DNA of 64,000 nt, from the NCBI RefSeq assembly GCF_000725485.1, contig NZ_JOAG01000012.1, positions 1 through 64,000 on the forward strand. Direction: 5' to 3'. The translations under genes and the position numbers were made by a program. This document shows, piece after piece, positions 1 to 9,705 of this stretch; the first letter of the stretch is position 1; each line of letters opens with the position of its first letter. The notes beneath the pieces are model-generated. The model was not told the DNA's origin. It made no database searches and saw nothing but the letters and a program-made list of their open reading frames with translations. This stretch comes from Nonomuraea candida. GTDB lineage: Bacteria > Actinomycetota > Actinomycetes > Streptosporangiales > Streptosporangiaceae.

Positions 1-1851
1 GTCGTGGGGCGGGGCCGGGGTGGGTGGGTGGATCTCGGTGCGGCCGGTGCCGGGCTCGGCGGGGAGGAGGGAGGCCCGGGCCTGCCGGGTCCGCTCCAGG
101 ATCTCCCCCGCCATGGCCGCCAGCACGCCGGCCGGCCCGCCGTCCTCCTCGGCCAGGCGTTCGGCGGCGTACAGCCTGGTCAGGTCGTGCCAGCCGTACC
201 GCTCCTGGCCCGCCTCGTCCAGGCCGCGCGACTGCAGCAGCCCCGCCTCCGCCAGCGGCTCCAGGTCCGCGCCGAGCGCCCACGGCGCGAAGTCGGGCGC
301 CGACAGGGCCCCGAGCCGGCGCAGCAGCCGCCGCTCCGGGTCCGGCAGGCCGCGATAGCCCAGGGCGAGGCTGCCCCTGACGGCCAGGTCGCCGGCGCTC
401 AGCTCGTCGAGCCTGCGTCGCTCGTCGCCGAGCCGCCCCGCCAGGTGGTCGAGCGTCCAGCCCGGCTTCCTGGCCAGCCGCGACCCGGCGATGCGCAGGG
501 CCAGGGGCAGGTGCCCGCAGAGCGCGACGATGCGCAGGGCGGCCCCGGGCTCCGCGCGCACCCGGTCGTGCCCGGCGACCTCGGCGAGCATGGCCACCGC
601 CTCGTCCCGGTCGAGCAGCCCCAGCTCGTACGCCCGCGCCGCCTCCAGCCCGGCCAGCGGCGACCGGCTGGTCACGAGGGTGAGGCTGCCGGGACCGGTC
701 GGCAGCAGGGGGCGTACCTGGGCCTCGTCGGCGGCGTCGTCCAGCACGACGAGCAGCCGTCTGCGGGCCGTCATGCTGCGGTAGAGCCGCACCCGGTCGG
801 CCAGGGCGGACGGCACCGCGCCGTCGGGGCAGCCGAGCGAGCGCAGCAGGTCCTCCAGGACCGCGCCGGGCGGCCGGGCGCCCAGCGGGGCGTAGAGCCG
901 GTCGCCGGACAGCTCGATCGTGGTGGCGGCGTGCACGGCGACGGCCGACTTCCCGCAGCCGGGCGGGCCGTGCAGGACCAGGTGCACGGGTGCCGAGGCG
1001 TGCTCCGGCACCAGCCCGGCGATCCACCCGAGCACCGCCCGGCGTCCCACGAAGTCGGAAATGTCCGGCGGCAACTCGCTGACCACCTGCCCACCTCCGG
1101 GACGGATGCCGTCGGTGCGCTGGAGCGGCGTGCCGTCGTCGTGCAGGACGCGCCGGTGGGCCGCCGTCAGCTCGGCCCCCGGCTCCAGCCCCAGCTCCTC
1201 CACCAGCGTCCGCCGCGCGTCCTGGTAGGCCCCCAGCGCCTCCGACCGCCGTCCGGCCTGGTGCAGGGCCTCGATGAGGCGTACCCAGGCGCGTTCCCGC
1301 AGCGGGTGCGCGGCCACCAGCGCGCGCAGCTCGCCCACCATCTCCGCGCCCCTGCCCAGCCGCAGGTCGAGCTCCACCCGCTCCTCCAGCGCGGTCAGCC
1401 GCAGCTCCTCCAGCGGCACGCCGTGCGTGCGGCGCAGCACCGACGACTCCACGTCGGCCAGCGCCCGGCCCCGCCACAGGGCCTGCGCCGCCCTGAACCC
1501 GTCCGCCGCCCGCGCCACCTCCCCGGCCGCCCGCGCCCGCCGCGCCTCGGCGACCAGCCGCTCGAACCGGTGGCAGTCCACGTCGTCCCGCGCCACGTCC
1601 AGCAGGTAACCGCCCGGCACGGTACGGATGCCGTCCACGACCTTGCGCAGCGCGCTGACGTACACGCGCAGCACCGACTCGGCCGTGGCCGGGGGCCGGT
1701 CGTCCCACACCACGGACATCAGCCGCCCGACCGGCACCTGCTCCCCGGCCGCCAGCAGCAGCGCCGCCAGCAGCGTGCGATGCTTGGCCGGTCCCGGGGT
1801 CCGGCCGCCCTCGACGCGCAGCGGCCCGAGCACGCCGAAACGCACGCTCAC
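1..1851 (-). CDS. SARP/BTAD-type transcriptional regulator with NB-ARC ATPase domain (C-terminus cut by window edge)
   Basis: AfsR/DnrI-like pathway regulator. The protein begins RFGVLGPLRV and carries an OmpR-type winged helix (about residues 1-95), then a bacterial transcriptional activator domain rich in Arg/Ala helices (about 95-245), then an NB-ARC ATPase with Walker A GPPGCGKSA and Walker B RRLLVVLDD. The frame stays open to base 1, so the C-terminal part (typically TPR repeats) lies outside the window. I chose GTG at 1851 because it puts the winged helix at the N-terminus; an in-frame ATG at 1881 would add ten residues. Such proteins usually activate secondary-metabolite clusters, but none is visible here, so the target is unknown. 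The neighbouring kinase gene ends 130 bp upstream in the same direction. Confidence 0.85.
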   Translation of the reverse strand, partial: MSVRFGVLGPLRVEGGRTPGPAKHRTLLAALLLAAGEQVPVGRLMSVVWDDRPPATAESVLRVYVSALRKVVDGIRTVPGGYLLDVARDDVDCHRFERLVAEARRARAAGEVARAADGFRAAQALWRGRALADVESSVLRRTHGVPLEELRLTALEERVELDLRLGRGAEMVGELRALVAAHPLRERAWVRLIEALHQAGRRSEALGAYQDARRTLVEELGLEPGAELTAAHRRVLHDDGTPLQRTDGIRPGGGQVVSELPPDISDFVGRRAVLGWIAGLVPEHASAPVHLVLHGPPGCGKSAVAVHAATTIELSGDRLYAPLGARPPGAVLEDLLRSLGCPDGAVPSALADRVRLYRSMTARRRLLVVLDDAADEAQVRPLLPTGPGSLTLVTSRSPLAGLEAARAYELGLLDRDEAVAMLAEVAGHDRVRAEPGAALRIVALCGHLPLALRIAGSRLARKPGWTLDHLAGRLGDERRRLDELSAGDLAVRGSLALGYRGLPDPERRLLRRLGALSAPDFAPWALGADLEPLAEAGLLQSRGLDEAGQERYGWHDLTRLYAAERLAEEDGGPAGVLAAMAGEILERTRQARASLLPAEPGTGRTEIHPPTPAPPHD

Positions 1852-1981
1852 CCGCCCCCCGACCGCACGGCCCGCTGACATCCGGCGGGAACGCCCTCCG
1901 CCCTCGCGCCCCGGTGACACCCGGCGGGAACGCCCTCCGCCCTCGCGGCCCGGCGGCGACGGGCGCGCGCATCCTCCGGCC

Positions 1982-3592
<1,611 letters not shown>

Positions 3593-3610
3593 ATTAGCCA
3601 GATACCAGGA

Positions 3611-4573
3611 TCAACCGGCCGCCTGTGTCAGGCGGTAGCGGGAGGGCGGGATGCCGTACCGGTCGATGAAGGCCTGCCGTAACGTCTCGGCCGTGCCGAA
3701 CCCGCAGCGCGCGGCCACCGCCGGGAGCGGCAGCGACGTGGCGGCCAGCAGCTGGGCGGCGGCCTCGGTGCGGACCTTCCTGACGTAGCGGCCGGGCGCC
3801 TGGCCCAGGTGCCGGAGGAACAGCCGGGTCAGGTGCCGCTCGCTGACCCCCGCCCGCGCCGCCAGGGCGGCCGTGCCGAGGTCGCCGCGCAGGTTCGCGG
3901 CGATGTGCTCGACGGTCCGCCTGACCAGGTCGTCGGAGGGGGCGGGCGCGGCGACGAACATGCTCATCTGCGCCTGGTTGCCGGGCCGCTGCAGGTAGGT
4001 GACCAGGTTGCGGGCCACGGTCCTGGCCAGCTCGACGCCGTTGTCCTCCTCCACGAAGGCCAGCGTGAGGTCGAGGGCGGCGGTGACGCCGGCGGAGGTG
4101 GCGACGTCGCCGTCCCTGATGAAGATCGGGTCGGCGTCAACGGTGACGCGGGGGAAGCGGGCGGCCAGGACGTGCGCCTGGTTCCAGTGCGTGGTGGCGC
4201 GCCGCCCGTCGAGCAGCCCCGCGGCGGCCAGGATGTACGCCCCCGTGCACACGGACGCCACCCGCCTGCTCTCCCTGGCCAGCCGGCGCACGTGGCCGAC
4301 GACCAGCGGGTTGGCGGCGGCGTCCTCGTTGCCGATCCCGCCCGACACGATGAGCGTGTCGAGCGGCCCGGTGACCCGCTCCAGGGCGAGCTGGCCGTGC
4401 AGGGTCAGCGCGGTGCCGGTGGTGACGGGATGGCCGCCGGGCGTGGCCACGCGGTACTCGTAGTACGGCAGCGCGCCGTGCCAGTTGGCGCTCTCCAGGG
4501 TGGAGGTGACGCAGGCGATGTCGAGGAGCTCGGCCGCCTCGTACGCCACCACCACGACCCGTCGTCGGTCCAT
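3611..4573 (-). CDS. GlxA-family AraC transcriptional regulator (DJ-1/PfpI + AraC HTH)
   Basis: A 320-residue protein with an N-terminal class I glutamine-amidotransferase-like (DJ-1/PfpI) domain and a C-terminal double helix-turn-helix AraC domain. Visible signs are VVVVAYEAAELLDIA at the start, the nucleophile-elbow-like VASVCTGAYILAAAGLL with its Cys, and the AraC end ARCGFGTAETLRQAF followed by GIPPSRYR. ATG 4573 is preferred over longer in-frame starts because it begins exactly at the PfpI beta-strand. Divergent from the small membrane protein at 4674, which is a likely target; the 100-bp gap would hold both promoters. Confidence 0.9.
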   Translation of the reverse strand: MDRRRVVVVAYEAAELLDIACVTSTLESANWHGALPYYEYRVATPGGHPVTTGTALTLHGQLALERVTGPLDTLIVSGGIGNEDAAANPLVVGHVRRLARESRRVASVCTGAYILAAAGLLDGRRATTHWNQAHVLAARFPRVTVDADPIFIRDGDVATSAGVTAALDLTLAFVEEDNGVELARTVARNLVTYLQRPGNQAQMSMFVAAPAPSDDLVRRTVEHIAANLRGDLGTAALAARAGVSERHLTRLFLRHLGQAPGRYVRKVRTEAAAQLLAATSLPLPAVAARCGFGTAETLRQAFIDRYGIPPSRYRLTQAAG

Positions 4574-4673
4574 GCCCCCGACTGTAGGTCCGACGGACCG
4601 GCAGCCCAAGTTTCCGGACCTCCCCGGCCGCCTTCCCTGGCCGGCCGGACCCCCGTCCCGCACAGTCGGGAGC

Positions 4674-5084
4674 ATGACGACGACACCCACCACGAAGCCC
4701 GGCCGCCGCTGGGGCCGGTTCACGCTGCACTACATCGAGATGATCGTCGCGATGTTCGCCGGCATGTTCGCGCTCGGCCTGCTCCAGTCCGCCGTCGGCC
4801 TCGACGTCTCCCACACCGGGCAGCCGGAGCTGTGGTACCTCTCGATGGCCGTCAACATGTCGATCGGCATGGCCGCCTGGATGCGCTTCCGGGGGCACGG
4901 CTGGGCGCCGACGCTGGAGATGTGCGCGGTCATGTTCGCGCCCGCCGTGCCGCTCTTCCCCCTGCTGTGGCTGGGGGCCATCGACAGTGACGGGCTGATG
5001 CTGGTCTCGCACGTGGCGATGTTCCCGCTCATGCTCGCCGCGATGCTGCGCCGCCTCGACGAGTACGCCGGCTGCGCCCACTGA
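4674..5084 (+). CDS. Small integral membrane protein, conserved in actinobacteria, function unknown
   Basis: A 136-residue protein with four predicted membrane helices (about residues 17-37, 52-70, 80-98, 105-125) and a motif of SMAVNMSIGMAAWMRFRGHGW between helices 2 and 3. I recall homologues sometimes mislabelled as flagellar FliP; there is no flagellar context here, so I do not use that name. The start is the ATG just downstream of a CGGGAG ribosome-binding site. It is divergent from the GlxA-type regulator and probably controlled by it (inference from position). Confidence 0.75.
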   Translation: MTTTPTTKPGRRWGRFTLHYIEMIVAMFAGMFALGLLQSAVGLDVSHTGQPELWYLSMAVNMSIGMAAWMRFRGHGWAPTLEMCAVMFAPAVPLFPLLWLGAIDSDGLMLVSHVAMFPLMLAAMLRRLDEYAGCAH

Positions 5085-5144
5085 CCACGCGCATCGGAGT
5101 ACGCCGGCGGCGCCGGCTGACCCCGCGCATCGGAATCCGCCGGC

Positions 5145-5978
5145 TCAGGCCGCCTCGCGCCTGTCGTCATGGGCGCGCAGGAAGCTCTCCAGGCCCGCCA
5201 GGTCGTCGGTGTTGAGGTGGTCGACGTCGGCCGCGACCAGCTCCCGCCACAGCGCGTCCCTGGCCGGTCCGGCCGCGTCGGGCGTGGCCCAGAAGCGCAC
5301 CCGCTGCCCGTCGCGGTGCGCGGTGGCGACGATCTGACGGAGCTTGTCCCGCTCGGCGGCCGGCATCTCGCCCTCGCCCCGCCAGGTGAAGTGGTTCGTC
5401 CAGTTGTCGCTGATCAGCGGGATCAGGCCGGGGTCGCCCTGGCCCAGGTCGGACAGGCGGCCGTCGTAGAAGGCGTAGCGCCGCTCCTGGGCCGCCATCA
5501 GCTCGCGCGGCCGGTCGCCGCTGATCACCACGGTCACCGCGCCGGGCCTGACCCTGCCCTTGTGGTAGGTGGTGAGCATCTTGCGGTAGGTCCGCAGCAC
5601 CTTGTCCAGCTCGGTGTAGGTGGCGGCGCCGTCGTTCTTGATGTCCACCAGGAGCTGGAGCGCCTGGTGGCGGTTGCCGGGGAAGACGCTGCCGTGGCGT
5701 ACGCGGCGGGCCAGCGGGTCGAGGTAGAGCGACTGCAGCGTACGGCCGGGGCGCAGGTCCTCGGGGTCGTGCCCGACGCGCAGCTCGCCGTCCACCAGGT
5801 AGATGTCGGCCTCGACGCTGGTGAAGCCGTGGTCGAGGGCGTCCAGCAGCGGCCGCTCGTGCTCGTAGTCGTTGTGGGCGTGGGCGCGGGGCAGGGGCTG
5901 GACGGCCCCCGAGGCGGGGAGCGCGGTCAGCAGCAGGGCTCCGGCCGCGGCCAGCACGCCGAGGGCGCGACGCAACAT
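5145..5978 (-). CDS. Secreted phosphatidylinositol-phospholipase C / AIM6-like phosphodiesterase
   Basis: A 277-residue protein with a Sec signal peptide (MLRRALGVLAAAGALLLTA, cleavage near ASGA-VQ). The mature part starts with RAHAHNDYEHERPL, then VEADIYLVDGELRVGHDPEDL, the metal/substrate His-Asn-Asp-Glu pattern of the PI-PLC / glycerophosphodiesterase TIM barrel; the overall form matches the AIM6-like branch. It should act outside the membrane on a phosphodiester, substrate unknown. A strong AAGGAGAT ribosome-binding site sits 4 bp before the ATG. Convergent with the gene at 4674 and apparently monocistronic. Confidence 0.85.
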   Translation of the reverse strand: MLRRALGVLAAAGALLLTALPASGAVQPLPRAHAHNDYEHERPLLDALDHGFTSVEADIYLVDGELRVGHDPEDLRPGRTLQSLYLDPLARRVRHGSVFPGNRHQALQLLVDIKNDGAATYTELDKVLRTYRKMLTTYHKGRVRPGAVTVVISGDRPRELMAAQERRYAFYDGRLSDLGQGDPGLIPLISDNWTNHFTWRGEGEMPAAERDKLRQIVATAHRDGQRVRFWATPDAAGPARDALWRELVAADVDHLNTDDLAGLESFLRAHDDRREAA

Positions 5979-6076
5979 CGCATCTCCTTACAAGGGGGAC
6001 ATTCGGCTGCGTGTTCACGGTATTCGTGAAAAGTGTGACAGGAGTGACGTCCGGCTGAACACCACCCCATTCCGGC

Positions 6077-6667
6077 CTACCGCTCCCGTGCCCGGATCCT
6101 GCCCAGCGTGAGGTGCCGGTCCCGGATGTCGGAGATCAGCACGTACGCGACCAGCAGCAGCCCCAGGCACAACACGTCGGCCGCCCACCAGGGGATCTCG
6201 GCCAGCAGCAGGTAGCCCTGACCGTCGCTCAGCGACCTGACGATCACGGTGACCACGGCCACCACCACCGTGACCAGCGCCCAGCTCCACAGCGGCGGCA
6301 GGCTCCCCTTGTTCCACAGCCGGACCCGCCAGTTCATGAACACCGCCAGCACGCCCAGCAGCGCGCAGAAGCCGATCAGCCACCAGGGCAGCGCGAAGGC
6401 CGTCTGCTCGGAGATCTGCTCCCGCGTGGCGCGCAGCTCCGCCTCGGCCTCCCGCCGCGCCCGCACGGCGGCTTCGAGCTGCCTTTCGAGCTGCGCCACC
6501 GAGCGCTGCGCCCGCGGGGACGGCGCGGCGTCCTCGGTGGGCAGCATGCGCGCCACCACGGTCAGCATGATCGCGACGAACGACAGCGCCAGCACGATGG
6601 CCATGAACAGGTCGATGAAGCGCAGGTCGAGCGGCGGCGCGAACGGCCTGGCGGACCGCCGCCTCAC
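6077..6667 (-). CDS. ExbD/MotB-like membrane protein with coiled coil and three extra membrane helices
   Basis: A 196-residue protein, family not recognised by name. Its first helix (LRFIDLFMAIVLALSFVAIM, 15-34) has the position and look of the ExbD/TolR helix, including the conserved Asp (D19, in FIDLF). In place of a periplasmic domain it has a charged coiled coil (about 52-88, SVAQLERQLEAAVRARREAE) and then three more membrane helices (about 95-111, 127-144, 162-178) with a basic tail. GTG at 6667 overlaps the stop of the upstream MotA/TolQ/ExbB gene (GTGA), so the two are translationally coupled and surely work together. Reading it as the partner of a proton channel is inference. Confidence 0.8.
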   Translation of the reverse strand: MRRRSARPFAPPLDLRFIDLFMAIVLALSFVAIMLTVVARMLPTEDAAPSPRAQRSVAQLERQLEAAVRARREAEAELRATREQISEQTAFALPWWLIGFCALLGVLAVFMNWRVRLWNKGSLPPLWSWALVTVVVAVVTVIVRSLSDGQGYLLLAEIPWWAADVLCLGLLLVAYVLISDIRDRHLTLGRIRARER

Positions 6668-7551
6668 TGCTCCCTCACCAGGGTGTACCTCTGCGGCCGG
6701 CTCTCGGCGGCGCTCAGCCGCTCCACGGCCGTGCGCAGCGCGTCGAGACCCTTGATCAGCTCCTCGGTCCTGCCCCGGGACTGGGCCAGCTCGTGCGTGA
6801 GCCCCTGCAGCTCGGGGGCCGCCTGCGCGGCCGGGGCCGGCGCCCGCCGGTCCTGCGGCAGCCGGGCGAGGTAGACCAGGAACACCTCGTCGGCCGCCGC
6901 CACCCCGGCCCGCTCCGCCCGTTCGACCAGGGTCATCGCGCCGAACGCGAGCACGCTCAGGAACAGCGCCACCATGGTCACCCCGAACGCCGAGGCCAGC
7001 TCGGGCAGCACGTGCTGCTTCAGCGCGGCGATCAGCACGCTGGGGTTCCCCTGGCCGTCCAGAGCGTCGCCGAACGAGCCGACCATCGCCGCCATGGTCA
7101 GCGCGGTGCCGATGAACCCGAAGACCGGCAGCGCCCAGATGAGCGCGTGGTCGACGTGGTGCCTGTTGGCCAGCTCGCCCTCGTCCAGCGCGGAGCGCGC
7201 GCCGAGCACGGCCTCCGCGTCGCCGCCCGCCTCGGCCGCCTCCTTGAACAGCCGCAGCCGCCGCCCGACCAGCGTGTCGTCGCCCGGCTTGACCGAACCG
7301 ACGTTCGCCGCGGCCCGCTCCGTGGCGGCGCTCTCCCGCCTGATCTCGGGCACCGCCCTGACGATCCTGAGCACGGTCGTCACGAACACCGCGACGATCA
7401 GCGCGACCACCATTTCGGCCGCCGCCGGGGCCGTGGTCGCGCCCACGACTTCGAGCAGTGCCGCCACCGCCCCCGTCACCAGCAGCGACCCGGACACCAA
7501 GAGCCCCACCAGCGGCGCGAACACCGGGTGGCGCCAGTCGTACCTTGACAC
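6664..7551 (-). CDS. MotA/TolQ/ExbB proton-channel family protein
   Basis: A 295-residue membrane protein with helices at about 12-32 and 45-65 and the family's paired signature helices: ALPVFGFIGTALTM (140-153), similar to the TolQ/ExbB APLLGLLGT segment, and ELASAFGVTMVALFLSVLAF (184-203). A cytoplasmic segment (66-135) separates the pairs, and the C-terminus (about 235-295) is a soluble helical tail. Family members form proton-conducting stators coupled to ExbD/TolR/MotB partners. Here the partner is the overlapping downstream gene. No TonB, Tol-Pal, flagellar or Zorya nuclease gene is nearby. GTG 7551 is the start; a 14-bp inverted repeat ACCTA-N4-TAGGT (7590-7603) lies upstream. Confidence 0.85.
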   Translation of the reverse strand: MSRYDWRHPVFAPLVGLLVSGSLLVTGAVAALLEVVGATTAPAAAEMVVALIVAVFVTTVLRIVRAVPEIRRESAATERAAANVGSVKPGDDTLVGRRLRLFKEAAEAGGDAEAVLGARSALDEGELANRHHVDHALIWALPVFGFIGTALTMAAMVGSFGDALDGQGNPSVLIAALKQHVLPELASAFGVTMVALFLSVLAFGAMTLVERAERAGVAAADEVFLVYLARLPQDRRAPAPAAQAAPELQGLTHELAQSRGRTEELIKGLDALRTAVERLSAAESRPQRYTLVREQ

Positions 7552-7703
7552 GCTTCATCCCGCCTCTGACACGAAAACTGTCAAAAGACACCTAAGCATA
7601 GGTAAAGGAGTGGTCGCTCACAGTAAGCGCAATCGGAACTCTGGTCCCTTCTCATCACAGCCGTTATCGTCGCCTCCACATGTCGCCGTGGAGAGGCTTT
7701 GAG

Positions 7704-8060
7704 ATGGGCAACCCGGACGTTGACGCGTTCATCCAGACCAGGGTCCCGGCTCCGTTCCAGGAGATCGTGACCGGCTTACGCACGCTCATGGCCGACAGCG
7801 CGCCCGAGGCGGCGGAGGTGCTCACGTACGGCTCGCCCGCCTGGCGGGGGAACAAGATCCTCGCCGTCATCAGCGTCAGCAAGACCCACATCACCTTCGC
7901 CTTCGAGCGCGGCGCCGAGTTCGCGGACGCGCACGGGCTGCTCACCGGCAGCGGCAAGAAGACCCGGCACGTCAAGCTCAAGAAGCCCGAGGACCTGCGG
8001 ACCCACGAGGAGGCCCTGCGCGACTACGTCTCCCAGGCGGTCCGCCTCGACAAGGAGTGA
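7704..8060 (+). CDS. DUF1801-domain protein (YdhG-like)
   Basis: A 118-residue soluble protein with the DUF1801 core: LTYGSPAWRGNKILAVISV, then HITFAFERG and GKKTRHVKLKKPEDL. The biochemical role of the family is unknown. ATG 7704 follows GGAGAG by 8 nt, which decides the start over the upstream ATG at 7680. It stands alone, divergent from the proton-channel gene and convergent with the protease-like lipoprotein. Confidence 0.85.
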   Translation: MGNPDVDAFIQTRVPAPFQEIVTGLRTLMADSAPEAAEVLTYGSPAWRGNKILAVISVSKTHITFAFERGAEFADAHGLLTGSGKKTRHVKLKKPEDLRTHEEALRDYVSQAVRLDKE

Positions 8061-8150
8061 CCCACCGGCGGGACCGGCACCGGCCGCCACCGCCCCGCCC
8101 CACGCCCCCCCCGCCGCCGCCCCAAGCCTCCGCCCGCCCCAAGCCTCCCG

Positions 8151-8201
8151 CCGGCGGCGTGCTCCGACCGGCGGCGTGCTCCGACCGGCGGCGTGCTCCG
8201 A
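8151..8201. repeat. Three perfect 17-bp tandem repeats
   Basis: The unit CCGGCGGCGTGCTCCGA is repeated three times without change between the stop of the DUF1801 gene and the terminator hairpin. It is non-coding. Confidence 0.9.
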
Positions 8202-8205
8202 CCGG

Positions 8206-8233
8206 CGCTCTTCCGGCTCACGCCGGAAGAGCG
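8206..8233. terminator. Bidirectional hairpin terminator between convergent genes
   Basis: Perfect 11-bp stem (CGCTCTTCCGG / CCGGAAGAGCG) with a 6-nt loop, lying immediately past the stop of the leftward gene at 8235 and 146 bp past the rightward gene. There is no clear U-tract, as is common in high-GC actinobacteria. Confidence 0.75.
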
Positions 8234-8234
8234 G

Positions 8235-8939
8235 TCAGCGCGGCCCGGCGCACTTGCGGGTGGAGACGTGTTCCGTGCCGTCGCCCGCCTTCTTCACCAC
8301 GGACAGCAGCTCCTCGGCCGCCAGCGCGTACGCCACCCGCTCCCGCCCCTCGTCCACCCCGAACACCATCCCGGCGGCGACGCCCTCTTCCGCCACCACC
8401 GGCCAGCCGCTCGCCTCCGCTCCCACGTCCCCGGAGAGGGCCAGCACCGTGCGGACGGTCTCGCGCTCGCGGAAGACGTCCGGCCCCGCGGCCTCCAACC
8501 GCCGCTCCACCTCGACCTCCCGCGCCACCGCGGCGCCCCCGCCCGCCGGATAGCCGACCAGGCCGGCCGCGCCGAGCGGCGCCCGCGCGATCCGCAGCGC
8601 GGGCGCGGGCAGGCCGGGAACGTGCAGCAGCGCGACGTCGGTGACGGGGTCGAAGGCGACGACGTCACCGGCGTACTGGCGGCCGTCCCCTGCGGTGACG
8701 GTCAGGGACACCGGGATGGCCCCGGCCACCACGCGGGCCACCGTCATCACCCGGCCGGGGGCGTACACGAAGCCCGTGCCCTCGGCGTCCTTGCCGCAGG
8801 CCGGCGCGTGTGCCGAGATCCGCACCACGCTGCGCCGCGCACCCTCCCCCTGCGACCCCTCCAGGCCCCAGGGCAGGCGCGGCAGCGGGAGCGAGCACCC
8901 GCTCAGCGCGAGAGCAAGCAGCACCCAGACCCAACGCAC
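8235..8939 (-). CDS. Trypsin-like (MarP-type) serine protease homologue, lipoprotein, catalytic His replaced by Arg
   Basis: A 234-residue lipoprotein (lipobox LSGC, C15) with a single chymotrypsin-fold domain closest to the periplasmic domain of MarP-type proteases: ACGKDAEGTGFVYAPGRVMT, then FDPVTDVALLHV, GYPAGGG, and SGWPVV. The catalytic Asp (D101) and the Ser position (S177 in EASGWP) are kept, but the motif that normally reads TNAHVV reads TVARVV, so the catalytic His is Arg69 (codon CGC); GNSGG is also eroded to EASGW. It is therefore probably not a peptidase, perhaps a binding or scaffold protein. GTG start at 8939. Confidence 0.8.
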   Translation of the reverse strand: MRWVWVLLALALSGCSLPLPRLPWGLEGSQGEGARRSVVRISAHAPACGKDAEGTGFVYAPGRVMTVARVVAGAIPVSLTVTAGDGRQYAGDVVAFDPVTDVALLHVPGLPAPALRIARAPLGAAGLVGYPAGGGAAVAREVEVERRLEAAGPDVFRERETVRTVLALSGDVGAEASGWPVVAEEGVAAGMVFGVDEGRERVAYALAAEELLSVVKKAGDGTEHVSTRKCAGPR

Positions 8940-9062
8940 AAGATCACGCTACCGGTACTCCCCCCGCCACCGCCCACCCCGGTCTCCTGCGGAAGCCCCG
9001 GGAACGCGAAGACCGCCCCCCGTCCGCGGTGTCCGCGCTCGGGAGACGGTCCTGAAAATGGC

Positions 9063-9383
9063 TTATCTGACCTGCCACCAGGCATGCACGACGTGGCAGC
9101 CCTGGGGATCGCCGGAAACGAGGGAGTATGACCCCGCCTGCCCGGAGGCCTTGGTCCGCCACGGGCCGACGACCGTTCGCGTGTAGGGGTAGTGAGCCGA
9201 GTTGCACTTGGCGGCCACCCGGTAGGTGCCGAAGCCGCCGTTGCACACCGCCCCCGCCACGTTCGTCGTCGTGTTCACGAAGCTGCTGCAAGCCCACACT
9301 TCCGCCCGCGCCGGGGTGGTGACCCCGGCGAGGGCCATCGCGCCGCCCGCCGCCACGGCCAGGACCTTCGCCAACCTTCGCAT
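9063..9383 (-). CDS. Small secreted cysteine-containing protein
   Basis: A 106-residue protein with a typical Sec signal peptide (MRRLAKVLAVAAGGAMALAG, cleavage near ARA-EV). The mature part is about 79 residues with four Cys, probably two disulfides, and ends HVVHAWWQVR. ATG 9383 follows a clear AGGAGG. I do not recognise a family; the size and Cys pattern resemble small secreted proteins common in Nonomuraea/Streptomyces. It stands alone. Confidence 0.75.
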   Translation of the reverse strand: MRRLAKVLAVAAGGAMALAGVTTPARAEVWACSSFVNTTTNVAGAVCNGGFGTYRVAAKCNSAHYPYTRTVVGPWRTKASGQAGSYSLVSGDPQGCHVVHAWWQVR

Positions 9384-9705
9384 CACGCCTCCTGTGTGCC
9401 TTCCGGTTCGGCTTACACGCCTCATGGTCAGGCAGGCGCGCGACCCGGCACCAGGACGCAAGGCGGACATCTACCGGACATTCGCCGGCCGCCCAGCGGC
9501 CCAAGCCGGCCGCCCGAACCGGCCCCCGGCGGCACGAGCGGGCCGCCCGAGCCGATCGCGGCGGCAGGCCCGTGGGCTCGCGGTGGGCTCGCGGTGGGAG
9601 GCTCACGGTTGGGGTCGCGGTGGGCCCATGACGTGCCTATGGGTCCCCATAACGCACAAAACCGCCCCTACCTGCGGTCTTCCGCAGGTAAGAGGCGGTC
9701 TGAAG
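9384..9705. other. Intergenic region between small secreted protein and tmRNA
   Basis: No convincing coding sequence. It holds the upstream region of the secreted-protein gene, a short imperfect repeat of TGGGCTCGCGG around 9573-9625, and the tmRNA terminator near the right end. Confidence 0.6.
9661..9699 (-). terminator. Rho-independent terminator of ssrA
   Basis: Perfect 9-bp inner stem (TACCTGCGG / CCGCAGGTA, loop TCTT) extended by an outer 8-bp stem with one mismatch. On the minus strand it is followed by GGTTTTGTG, a short U-run. It lies 7 nt past the tmRNA 3' end. Confidence 0.9.

Noticed and set aside
4..1878. 624-codon open frame on the plus strand
   Set aside because: Arg/Gln/Pro/Gly-rich shadow of the SARP gene on the minus strand, which has clear domains.
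6077..7591. 504-codon frame containing the ExbD-like protein
   Set aside because: The upstream two-thirds is shadow of the proton-channel gene; the GTG at 6667 overlapping its stop is the real start.
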